Of a DNA stretch of 28,904 nt, positions 1 through 7,940 are shown in pieces; the stretch's first letter is position 1, and each line of letters starts with the position of its first letter. This stretch comes from UBA9732 sp963606545. Lineage in GTDB: Bacteria > Spirochaetota > Spirochaetia > Sphaerochaetales > Sphaerochaetaceae. Made by a program: the position numbers and the translations under genes. The DNA is taken from assembly GCA_963606545.1 (NCBI GenBank), contig CAVCYP010000021.1, positions 1 to 28,904 on the forward strand, read 5' to 3'. The notes below the pieces were generated by a model that saw nothing but the letters and a program-made list of their open reading frames with translations, was not told the origin of the DNA and searched no databases.

Positions 1-1
1 A

Positions 2-64
2 CTTATTAACCCTACGACAACTTACTTTTCCAAGAGGCCAAGAAGTAATAGTATGCGCGTATGA
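2..64 (+). CDS. C-terminal end of an unidentified upstream gene (partial)
   Basis: An open frame enters from the left edge and ends at TGA 62-64. Its last residues are ...KRPRSNSMRV, a basic tail with no recognisable domain. The stop overlaps the ATG of the DUF554 gene at position 61 (ATGA), the usual geometry of translationally coupled genes, and that start has no well-placed ribosome binding site of its own (the purine-rich stretch near 32-44 is too far away). The overlap is the main reason to believe this short fragment is coding. Only 20 codons are visible, so the product cannot be named, and chance is possible. Confidence 0.45.
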   Translation, partial: LINPTTTYFSKRPRSNSMRV

Positions 65-750
65 CATTCGTAGGCGTAACAATTAACGGAATTGGGATTT
101 TGATAGCCGGGCTCTTAGGCTCCCTAGTAAAAAAAGGCATACCAGAGCACTTCAAAGACGCGCTCATGACAGCATTGGGACTTTGCGTGCTTTATTCGGG
201 AATTTCTGGATTCTCGGCAGACACGAATTTGTTAGTTCTTACTGTATCAATAGTTATCGGGTTGATTGTGGGGGAAGTGGCAGACTTCGATGGCCTATTT
301 ACGCGCTTTGGCAAGTTCGTGCAAAACCAGCTAGGCGCAAAAGATAACAACCTAGCAGAGGGCCTGGTTTCCTCGTCCATTTTCGTTTGCGTGGGGGCAA
401 TGGCGATAGTTGGCGGCATAGAAAGCGGCACCCAGGGCACCTACGACACCTACCTGGCCAAGACTTTCATAGACATTGTCACCGTCTTCCTCCTAGCCAC
501 CAGCAAAGGCGTGGGCTGCTGCTTATCCGGCATTGTTTGCTTTCTCTACGAAGCCCTCCTCACCCTCTGCTCCGGCTGGCTCGCCACCCTCGTCAACGAC
601 ACCACAATAGCGCAAATGTCGCAAGTTGGCTCCCTCCTCGTAGCCGTCATTGGCCTAAACCTCCTGGGCCTCACGCGCATCAAAGTGGCCAACTTCATCC
701 TCGCGCCCTTCCTCCCCGTGCTCATCTACGAGCTAGCCAAACTCTTCTAA
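61..750 (+). CDS. DUF554 family integral membrane protein
   Basis: The 229-residue protein is almost entirely hydrophobic, with about seven predicted membrane segments and a start of the form GVTINGIGILIAGLLGSLVKK, which I recognise as the DUF554 (YdfK/YqgA-like) family of inner-membrane proteins. Length is normal for the family. Its biochemical role is not established; a transport or channel role is only a guess. The ATG overlaps the stop of the upstream frame, so it probably sits at the 3' end of an operon. The second half of the gene (from about 420) is much richer in C-ending codons than the first. No strong terminator follows; positions 751-782 hold three copies of a GCCCG motif, two of them followed by short T runs. 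Confidence 0.85.
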   Translation: MTFVGVTINGIGILIAGLLGSLVKKGIPEHFKDALMTALGLCVLYSGISGFSADTNLLVLTVSIVIGLIVGEVADFDGLFTRFGKFVQNQLGAKDNNLAEGLVSSSIFVCVGAMAIVGGIESGTQGTYDTYLAKTFIDIVTVFLLATSKGVGCCLSGIVCFLYEALLTLCSGWLATLVNDTTIAQMSQVGSLLVAVIGLNLLGLTRIKVANFILAPFLPVLIYELAKLF

Positions 751-809
751 GCCCGATTTTTCCAAGCCCGCTTTTAGGCCCGATATCCCCTTGAAGCGCA
801 AGGAAATTA

Positions 810-839
810 TTGCATACAAGCCTCCAATGTGGTTAAAAT
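810..839 (+). promoter_or_regulatory. Predicted sigma70 promoter of the SBP/histidine-kinase pair
   Basis: TTGCAT (810-815) and TAAAAT (834-839) are separated by 18 bases. A second -10-like TATAAT lies at 843-848 but lacks a -35 at the right distance. The RBS AGGAGG (851-856) precedes the ATG at 865. Assigned from consensus only. Confidence 0.5.
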
Positions 840-864
840 GTATATAATTAAGGAGGGGGGCTAG

Positions 865-1701
865 ATGAATTTTCCAACTTCAGTTAGAAAAAAAGTGCTG
901 AATATCTTGGCAATCTTAGTGGCTGTCACCCTCATCTTTTGGCTTGTGGCCTGTGATAGAAACACAACTTCAAAGGATTCTAGCGAGCGCCCTGTTGTCA
1001 TAATAGGAAGCGAAGACTACCCTCCTTTCGTAGACATGGATAATAACGGGGAACCTACTGGGCTTGATATGGACATTATCAGAGAGGCCTTTGACCGTAT
1101 TGGCTACGACATAAGCTTTGTAGAAATCAGTTGGGAGGACAAAGATACTCTTCTTGAATCCGGTGAAATTGACTGCGTAACGGGAGGTTTTACCATGGAA
1201 AGTCGTGAAGACGATTATCTTTGGGTTGGCCCCTACTTGAACAGCAATCAGGTGGTAGTAGTCAATGCCACGAGCAATATACATTCGCTACAGGATTTAG
1301 AAGGCAAGACTATTGCCGTCCAGTCCGCCTCTGTTGCAGAAAGCATTCTACTTAATCACAGCAATCCAAATATTCCTGAAAATATTCAGGTGTGCAGTTT
1401 TGAGAATAACTCGCTTCCGTTTGCAGCTTTGGGTTGTGATTATGTAGACGCCCTTGTGGCGGATGAGCCTGTTGTTGTTCAGTATATGAAGGACTATAAC
1501 ACAGTTTTCACCATCCTAGAGGTGCCTGTCATACATGCTGCCATAGGAACGGCATTTGCAAAAAACGGAGATGCAGAACTCTGCGCAAAAGTGAACGCAG
1601 CAATCATCGGAATGCAAGAAGACGGAACGCTTAAGGAGATTATAAAGCGCTATCTGGAGGATACAGACCGATACCTAGGAGGTGTCAGCCTTGAAAAATA
1701 A
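865..1701 (+). CDS. Solute-binding lipoprotein, amino-acid type (SBP_bac_3)
   Basis: A 278-residue protein with a lipoprotein signal peptide: basic N-terminus, hydrophobic stretch about residues 11-28, and lipobox LVAC with the acylated cysteine at 30. The mature part has family-3 periplasmic binding protein features: YPPFVDMDNNGEPTGLDMDII near the start, a middle DLEGKTIAVQSAS motif, and a C-terminal MQEDGTLKEIIKRYL. This fold binds amino acids or small polar ligands. AGGAGG lies 8 bases before the ATG. No permease or ATPase is adjacent; instead the gene overlaps the start of a hybrid sensor kinase by 11 bases. I infer that it presents ligand to the kinase rather than feeding a transporter. 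The ligand cannot be read from sequence. Confidence 0.88.
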   Translation: MNFPTSVRKKVLNILAILVAVTLIFWLVACDRNTTSKDSSERPVVIIGSEDYPPFVDMDNNGEPTGLDMDIIREAFDRIGYDISFVEISWEDKDTLLESGEIDCVTGGFTMESREDDYLWVGPYLNSNQVVVVNATSNIHSLQDLEGKTIAVQSASVAESILLNHSNPNIPENIQVCSFENNSLPFAALGCDYVDALVADEPVVVQYMKDYNTVFTILEVPVIHAAIGTAFAKNGDAELCAKVNAAIIGMQEDGTLKEIIKRYLEDTDRYLGGVSLEK

Positions 1702-3880
1702 AAACCTAGGTACTGTTTTTAATGGGGCTTTCCTTACGGTGGCAATTGTGATGGGCCTTGCGCTCACGTTGGCGATAACCCTTGTGAGTGTGTATATAGA
1801 CAAGCACAACAATGATGCCATGCTTGCCACGGAGATAGAATACATCAAGCGTCAGTATAGCAATTATCTTGAATTTAACGACACAGAAGCGGCTAAAAGC
1901 CTCATGCGAAAAGCTGAAAGTGCTAAGCTTATAAGGGATTGCGATGATGCTGTTACCCAGGAAGATTTAAAATTATATGCTGAAGAGCTGGCAGCTACCG
2001 GTATCACCTTGATAAATCAAGCTTTCAACGTGACGCAAGAGTACACAAAAGACGGCGTGGGCTTTGAGCAATTTAGGCATCTGATAAACGCAGACACAAT
2101 ACAAAAAGTGATGCTGTATGCTAACAATGTCTACATGAAGCGCATCCAATTAGAGGATGGGTCCTACATAGATGTAGCTGCTTTACAGTGTCCCTCTGGC
2201 GCTTTATTGGTTTATAGGCATACTGCAAAAGAATTTGCATCAAAATCGATTATTTCCATTCAGAACTTACTGGACGGTTATGATAAGGAGCAAAACGGCA
2301 CCTTTGTAATCCTGGATGGTAATGAAATAATTGCGTCCAACGATAGTAATTTCCTTCCGGAGGTTATATCAGAAGAGAACTACGAGCTGGTGTACAACAT
2401 TCGCCACAGCGGACAGGCCGATAAAATGGTTACCCTTACTAAAGAGGGAGAAAGACAATTCTATTTTGGTAGATACAGCCACGGGCGAACCTTCTATATC
2501 TGTGCGTTCCTATCTGAACGACAAATCTATACAAATACTTTGCCAGTAGTAGCTACGACTATTGTCCTTTACATCTTAACTCTTTCTGTGGTGCAGTTTA
2601 TAAGATTGCACGCAACAAACAAGCTAATGGCGGAACAAAAAGAGCAGGAAAACCTCTACAAGCTGGAACTTGAGAAAAAGAACGCAGATCTAACTCAAGC
2701 TGTAGCTACTGCGGAGGCTGCAAACCATTCCAAGCGAGCCTTCCTCTTCAATATGTCGCACGATATCCGCACCCCGATGAATGCTATCATAGGCTTCACG
2801 AATCTGGCTGAGCAAAATATAGAAGACAAGGCTAAGACCAGAGACTACCTTAGCAAAATTATGACGTCTAGTAAGCATCTGCTGTCCCTTATTAACGATA
2901 TTCTTGATATGAGCCGTATTGAAAACGGTAAAGTGACCATTGAGACGGTTCCGGTATGTATAAAAGATCAGATGCAACTTGTAAAAGATGTTGTTAAGGC
3001 AGACATAGAAGCCAAAGGATTAACCTATACTGAAAAGACGGTGGATCTTGAGGATGTCTATGTGTATGCTGACGCACTTCATGTAAACCGTGTACTCATA
3101 AACATCCTATCCAATGCAGTCAAGTTCACCCCGGAAGGTGGCTCAATAACTTATACCATGCAGGAAAGAAAAAGTAGCCACAATGGTTATGCATACTACG
3201 ATTTCATCATAGAAGATACCGGAATTGGTATGAGCGATGAATTTAAAGGCCACATTTTTGAACAGTTTGCTCGCGAGAAGACCTCTACGGTAAGCCATAC
3301 CCAAGGTACGGGCCTTGGAATGTCTATAACTAAAAGTTTGGTAGACCTCATGGGTGGCGATATCACAGTTCAAAGCGAGCTTGGCAAGGGTTCTACTTTC
3401 ACCGTAACGCTAGAATTTATGCTTACTACAAAAGAAATGGTCCATGGAAAGGTATTAGACCAAGAAGCTAAGGCAAATGTTGATTTGTCTGGACGCAGGG
3501 TCCTACTGGTTGAAGACAATGACCTTAACATGGAGATTGCTAACACCTTACTTAAAGCTATGGGCCTTGAAGTTGATTCTGCTTGGGATGGCATAGAGGC
3601 CTTAGATAAAGTCAAGGCGCAACCTGCTGGCTATTATGATCTTATTCTTATGGACATTCAAATGCCAATGATGAACGGATATGAAACTACAAGGGCTATT
3701 AGAGCCCTAGAGGATTTGGATAAGGCGCAGGTTCCAATCATTGCCATGACGGCTAATGCCTTTGAGGAAGATAAGGCAAATGCTTATGCTGCTGGCATGA
3801 ATGGCCATATTGCAAAGCCTCTGGATGTTGCAATCCTAGCTCAGGTCATTGCTGAGCAAATACAGCAGTACACAATATAA
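1691..3880 (+). CDS. Hybrid sensor histidine kinase with C-terminal receiver
   Basis: A 729-residue inner-membrane kinase. A first membrane segment (about 10-32) is followed by a roughly 250-residue periplasmic sensor of no family I recognise, a second membrane segment (about 285-305) and a coiled-coil. Then come HisKA with H357 (MSHDIRTPMN), HATPase (N box ILSNAVKF, G1 DTGIGM, G2 GTGLGMS), and a receiver domain with phospho-acceptor D655 (LILMDIQMP). There is no DNA-binding domain and no separate response regulator nearby, so output passes to an unlinked partner or Hpt protein. Start choice: the upstream GTG at 1682 lies inside the AGGAGG at 1677-1682 and cannot use it; TTG 1691 sits 8 bases downstream, so translation probably begins there. 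It overlaps the binding-protein gene, suggesting coupling and a shared signalling role. Confidence 0.92.
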   Translation: MKNKNLGTVFNGAFLTVAIVMGLALTLAITLVSVYIDKHNNDAMLATEIEYIKRQYSNYLEFNDTEAAKSLMRKAESAKLIRDCDDAVTQEDLKLYAEELAATGITLINQAFNVTQEYTKDGVGFEQFRHLINADTIQKVMLYANNVYMKRIQLEDGSYIDVAALQCPSGALLVYRHTAKEFASKSIISIQNLLDGYDKEQNGTFVILDGNEIIASNDSNFLPEVISEENYELVYNIRHSGQADKMVTLTKEGERQFYFGRYSHGRTFYICAFLSERQIYTNTLPVVATTIVLYILTLSVVQFIRLHATNKLMAEQKEQENLYKLELEKKNADLTQAVATAEAANHSKRAFLFNMSHDIRTPMNAIIGFTNLAEQNIEDKAKTRDYLSKIMTSSKHLLSLINDILDMSRIENGKVTIETVPVCIKDQMQLVKDVVKADIEAKGLTYTEKTVDLEDVYVYADALHVNRVLINILSNAVKFTPEGGSITYTMQERKSSHNGYAYYDFIIEDTGIGMSDEFKGHIFEQFAREKTSTVSHTQGTGLGMSITKSLVDLMGGDITVQSELGKGSTFTVTLEFMLTTKEMVHGKVLDQEAKANVDLSGRRVLLVEDNDLNMEIANTLLKAMGLEVDSAWDGIEALDKVKAQPAGYYDLILMDIQMPMMNGYETTRAIRALEDLDKAQVPIIAMTANAFEEDKANAYAAGMNGHIAKPLDVAILAQVIAEQIQQYTI

Positions 3881-3990
3881 TTCTTGGTTCTAATTAGATT
3901 TCAGTGTATTTTTTTGCTATTCCTTTGGCTTTTTCAATGGGATACTTGGCTTCATTCTGAGTCATTTTGCTATTGATATAGCTTAGTTGA

Positions 3991-6477
3991 CTATTTAGCA
4001 AAACTTGAATACAAGTCATAGACCTGCAGGCGGGAGGCAAAAGCCTTTTCTGAAAGCACCGCTAGGTCTGAAGATTCCTGGCACTCAAAGTGGACTGTGC
4101 GCTGGCCATTGAGACTGAAGAGGTTATCTTCAAAACGGCCTTTGATGTCCCCTGCATCAAGAACTATGAAAAAAGCAGGCTTATTGCAACTTAATAGAAC
4201 ATCAAAACCTTTGTCTGTCTTATTTACAGCCTCCACAACAAGCTCCGGATCTTCTAGTCTTGCAGCCTTAGGTCGCGTGAGTAAGAGAGCCTCTTCTTGG
4301 TCGTAACCGCAGTCCACAAGTAGGTACGTATTCTCAACCTCTAGCTTTGACAATTCACACTGCCAAACGGGTTCAACGCTTAAGCTTTTAACGTCAAGGC
4401 TCTTATTGAAAGAAGCGACCAAAGTGCCGTCAAAGTGAATGAGAGATACGAAAATATCGGTATGGATGGAAGATGGGCTATCGTTTGCAAGTTTGACGTG
4501 TACGGTGCCGTTGTCTAGGTATAGTAGCGGGGCCACGGGGCTGTAGAAGCGGCGGGCGGCGTAGTGAAGAGCTTTCCACTTGCCGGAATACTCTAGGCTA
4601 GACCAGGAGGAGACCGGCCAGACGTCGTTGAGCTGCCAGTAGAGAGTGCCCATACAGTATGGCATGAGACTGCGCCAGTAGGTGACGGCCGTTTGGATTG
4701 CAAGAGCCTGCTGGACTTGGCTTAGGTAAAGCTGGTTGGCAAAGCTATTTGGCATGCGAAAATAGCGAGTAAACATCTCTATGATGATGGAGTTGCCTTC
4801 TTCGTTGCGCTGATGGTGCTCCATAATTGGGCTGGTCAGGTTGAGCTGGTCGTCTGGAGCAAAGTTTTTGACCTCGCTTAAAGAGGGGAAGCTCTGGTAG
4901 CCAAATTCCGAGCAAAAACGCGGCTTCACTGTGTGGTAGAACTCAAAGTCCTTTCTTTCGTGCCAGACGGTCCAGTAGTGCATGTCCCCATTGCCGTCCG
5001 AATGCCAGTTGTCAGAGTAATCGCCGGGGCCTGCGCAGGGGCTTGAAGGCCAGTACATCCTGTCTGGGTCCTCTTGGCCCATGATGCGGTCTATCCAGTT
5101 AGTGTAGAGTTTTTCGTAGTCTTTGAGGTAGCGGGGTCTGTCCGCCAGGGATTCTTCATACCAGTTAAGCGCGCCAAGACACTCGTTGTTTCCGCACCAT
5201 AAAGCTATACAGGTACGGCTTTTAAGTCTTGCCATCTGATCTCTGAGCTCGTACTCTACGCTCTCCAAAAACCAGTCTTGCGCCGGATACGTGGAGCAGC
5301 TGAACATAAGATCATGCCAAAGAAGAATGCCGTACTTGTCACAGGCATCATAAAACTCCTCTTTTTCATACCAGCCGCCACCCCACACTCGTAGCATATT
5401 CATATTGGCTTCCCTAGCGTCTTTTATAACGGCGTCGAACCTCTGGCGTGTCATCCTGCCTGGCCTTGCATCCAGTGGAATCCAGTTAGCTCCTTTGCAG
5501 AAGATATTCTGCCCGTTCACGCAAACGGTCAGCTCCTTGCCACCCAGGGTCACGTTATTTTTTACCTCTAGCTCTCTAAAGCCAATCTTTCTTGTCAGCT
5601 TTTGTTCTTCAAGCTCCACGCCAACCTTGTAAAGAGGCTGCTTTCCATAGCCATTTGGCCACCAAAGTTGAACCTTATCCTGTGGAATTTCAAGACTTGT
5701 TTTTAGGATATTTATGCCAATTTTCAGCTGTGCTTCAGTACTAACCTCTTTCAGCGCTTCAACTTGAGCTTTTAAAGTAACACTATAAGAATCAAAAGCC
5801 AGAACGTTGGCTTCTATATTAAGAACCCAAAGACCTTTTGCAACATCAAGCTTTGGCACAGCTGAGAACGACTTAAGCAAGCACTTTTCACATTCATATA
5901 AAACTATGCTTTCGTAGATTCCAATAGTTTGAAGGCACAGGCCCCAGTCCCAGGCAGCATTGCACTGAGCTTTTCTTATTAAGTTTCGGTTTGGGGAATC
6001 GTACATGTAGTGAGAGCATGGCACGGGGTAAGGTAGAGCTTTATTTCTTTCTATGGCAAGCTTTTCAGAGGAAATGAATTTAAATTCTATTAAATTTGAA
6101 CCTTCCTTCAAATATTGCGTGACGTCAAGGAAGAAAATTCTGTGCTCATTATCAAAGCTCTCAACTTTTTGATTGTTAATATAAAGCGTGGCAACGGTAT
6201 CCACCTTTTCAAGCTTTAGTACGTAATGAGCTTTGGCGTTTAGAGGACTTATTTCAAAGGTCCTTGAAATGTTCCAGTCGCTCTTTCCTATAAACATGGT
6301 TTCCAGCTCATTGTCCGCATAGTACGGATCTGGAACTATCAGCTGCTCAATTAAGGCATCCTGTACAGAGCCAGGAAGCTCCAGCTCAAAAGAACTACCA
6401 TCCTGTATATCATAGTTATTAGCTTCTAGCTTGCTAGCAACCAGCTTCCAAACGCCATCAAGAACTAAAGTTTTCAA
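3991..6477 (-). CDS. GH2 family beta-mannosidase, cytoplasmic
   Basis: An 828-residue glycoside hydrolase family 2 enzyme expected to remove terminal beta-linked mannose from the non-reducing end of oligosaccharides. Visible beta-mannosidase hallmarks are the jelly-roll N-terminal domain, WGGGWYE, acid/base E432 in WCGNNE, nucleophile E524 in SEFGYQS, and a late WQLNDVWPVSSW. It has no signal peptide, so it acts on imported substrate. Start choice: TTG at 6477 has GGGAGGAG 8 bases upstream (6486-6493); the ATG at 6510 is inside the preceding gene and has no RBS. It begins 2 bases after the GH20 stop, so the two are co-transcribed and probably coupled. Beta-galactosidase or glucuronidase function is unlikely given the motifs, but exact substrate is inferred. 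Confidence 0.9.
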   Translation of the reverse strand: MKTLVLDGVWKLVASKLEANNYDIQDGSSFELELPGSVQDALIEQLIVPDPYYADNELETMFIGKSDWNISRTFEISPLNAKAHYVLKLEKVDTVATLYINNQKVESFDNEHRIFFLDVTQYLKEGSNLIEFKFISSEKLAIERNKALPYPVPCSHYMYDSPNRNLIRKAQCNAAWDWGLCLQTIGIYESIVLYECEKCLLKSFSAVPKLDVAKGLWVLNIEANVLAFDSYSVTLKAQVEALKEVSTEAQLKIGINILKTSLEIPQDKVQLWWPNGYGKQPLYKVGVELEEQKLTRKIGFRELEVKNNVTLGGKELTVCVNGQNIFCKGANWIPLDARPGRMTRQRFDAVIKDAREANMNMLRVWGGGWYEKEEFYDACDKYGILLWHDLMFSCSTYPAQDWFLESVEYELRDQMARLKSRTCIALWCGNNECLGALNWYEESLADRPRYLKDYEKLYTNWIDRIMGQEDPDRMYWPSSPCAGPGDYSDNWHSDGNGDMHYWTVWHERKDFEFYHTVKPRFCSEFGYQSFPSLSEVKNFAPDDQLNLTSPIMEHHQRNEEGNSIIIEMFTRYFRMPNSFANQLYLSQVQQALAIQTAVTYWRSLMPYCMGTLYWQLNDVWPVSSWSSLEYSGKWKALHYAARRFYSPVAPLLYLDNGTVHVKLANDSPSSIHTDIFVSLIHFDGTLVASFNKSLDVKSLSVEPVWQCELSKLEVENTYLLVDCGYDQEEALLLTRPKAARLEDPELVVEAVNKTDKGFDVLLSCNKPAFFIVLDAGDIKGRFEDNLFSLNGQRTVHFECQESSDLAVLSEKAFASRLQVYDLYSSFAK

Positions 6478-6479
6478 GG

Positions 6480-7859
6480 TTAAATCTCCTCCCAACGTGC
6501 AGGGCTGCAAACTATATCAATGGCGTAACACAGCTCACTGATAGCTTTTTTTCGCTTTATAGTCCTATTCCAGGCCTTCATTTCACCAAGCCACAGGCTG
6601 TCTGCGAAAGCAAAAGTGCGCGGGAACATCATGTACTCCGCCTCACGGCCATTGTGAATTTGCTCGGCCCATAGGTTACACTGAGCACCTAGAATTAAGC
6701 TAGATCTTTCTGGCCCCAATTCTTTCATTGCTAGGTCAATGTCAAAGGTATCTTTGACGGTGTACACCCCCCACTGCTTTGGCTCAAAGTCATCCTTTGT
6801 GTAACCTTTGTCCAAATAACAGCCCTGCTGAGGACATAAAATTACATTGTGTCCCCTAGCGGTTGCCTTACGGGCTCCGTCAAGGCCCCGCCAAGACATG
6901 ACAACAACAGAGCTATCAATTTCAGGGGCATCTACAATTTCATCCCATCCAATGGCACGTTTTCCATACTTCTTTAAGATTGAAGCGGCCTTTGTTGTGC
7001 ACCAACCCTGAAGTTCGTTGGTATCTTTTAGGCCAAACTTTTGCATTAGGGCCTTACAACCTTCATTGGTTTCCCATTGTTCATGAGGACATTCATCGCC
7101 TCCAATGTGGAAATAAGGACCTGGAAATATACTGGAAAGTTTTGCCATGGCCTTTTCCAGGAACTGCCAAGCTTTTTCACTGGCAGGATTTAAAACGTCC
7201 TCAAAAATGCCCCATCTTGTTTCAACTTCAATGGTTTTTCCCGTACAGCCAAACTCTGGATAAGCGGCAAGAAGCGCCGTTGCGTGGCCCGGAAGCTCTA
7301 TTTCAGGCACAATCTGCACACCCCGCTCTGCACAAAACTGCACCAGCTCCTTTAAATCCGCATCCGAGTAAAGGCCCTCGTGGAAAGCCTGATATTTATA
7401 GTATTCTTTGATTTCTCTTCTTGCACTGACTTCTTTGAGGCGCGGATAGCCCTCCACTTCAAAGCGCCAGCCTTGGTCATCTGTCAAATGCCAATGGAAA
7501 ATATTGTAGCCACAGAGTGCCATCACATTGACAATTCTCTTTAGCTCATCCACAGGCATGAAGTGCCTGCAAACATCTATCATAAAGCCCCTGTACTTAA
7601 AAGCGGGACTGTAAAATTCAAATTCGCACACCGGAAGCTTCCCCTCAAAGAGGATTTCAAGTTGCTTCAGATAATTTTGACCCTGCTGGGCCTCTTGAGA
7701 AGACACAGCATTAATCACCACGCCCTTCTCACCTATAGAGACCGTATTACAAGCCCGATTTATATTAACTTCAACTTTAGCATCTGCGTCTACAACGCCA
7801 TTATAGGAAACGTTCTCAGTTTTAATCTGAGGTGTAAGTAAGGTATCTATATATTTCAT
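6480..7859 (-). CDS. GH20 beta-N-acetylhexosaminidase, cytoplasmic
   Basis: A 459-residue family 20 enzyme that releases terminal GlcNAc or GalNAc by substrate-assisted catalysis. Landmarks: a short N-terminal GH20b-like domain, FKYRGFMIDVCRHF, HWHLTDDQGWRFEVEGYP, VPEIELPGHA, and the catalytic pair D255-E256 in HIGGDECPHE. The key residues are intact. No signal peptide is present, so the substrate is imported first, probably by the adjacent ABC system. ATG 7859 is preferred over an upstream in-frame start at 7895 because AAGGA lies 6 bases before it and the upstream start falls inside the terminator-like hairpin. It sits between the sugar-binding protein and the beta-mannosidase on the same strand, which suggests substrates containing both HexNAc and mannose. 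Confidence 0.93.
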   Translation of the reverse strand: MKYIDTLLTPQIKTENVSYNGVVDADAKVEVNINRACNTVSIGEKGVVINAVSSQEAQQGQNYLKQLEILFEGKLPVCEFEFYSPAFKYRGFMIDVCRHFMPVDELKRIVNVMALCGYNIFHWHLTDDQGWRFEVEGYPRLKEVSARREIKEYYKYQAFHEGLYSDADLKELVQFCAERGVQIVPEIELPGHATALLAAYPEFGCTGKTIEVETRWGIFEDVLNPASEKAWQFLEKAMAKLSSIFPGPYFHIGGDECPHEQWETNEGCKALMQKFGLKDTNELQGWCTTKAASILKKYGKRAIGWDEIVDAPEIDSSVVVMSWRGLDGARKATARGHNVILCPQQGCYLDKGYTKDDFEPKQWGVYTVKDTFDIDLAMKELGPERSSLILGAQCNLWAEQIHNGREAEYMMFPRTFAFADSLWLGEMKAWNRTIKRKKAISELCYAIDIVCSPARWEEI

Positions 7860-7890
7860 ATTTATTCCTTTTCGTCCAAAGCCATCATAC

Positions 7891-7923
7891 AACAAAAGGC
7901 GGGTTTTAAGCCCGCCTTTTGTT
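7891..7923 (-). terminator. 13-bp hairpin between SBP gene and GH20
   Basis: Arms 7891-7903 and 7911-7923 are perfectly complementary (13 bp, GGCGGG core) around a 7-base loop. In the minus direction the 3' arm ends in CCTTTTGTT, giving a short U-rich end. It lies 17 bases after the binding-protein stop and upstream of the GH20 start. I read it as a leaky terminator or 3' stabilising hairpin that keeps binding-protein mRNA more abundant than the enzyme mRNA. Confidence 0.75.
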
Positions 7924-7940
7924 ATTCGTGGTTAAGTGAA

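Noticed and set aside
387..794. Long plus-strand ORF inside the DUF554 gene
   Set aside because: Arg/His/Pro-rich shadow of the C-rich half of DUF554 in another frame, with no RBS or recognisable domain.
1682..1690. GTG start for the hybrid kinase
   Set aside because: The GTG overlaps the AGGAGG itself, so that site can only serve the TTG at 1691.
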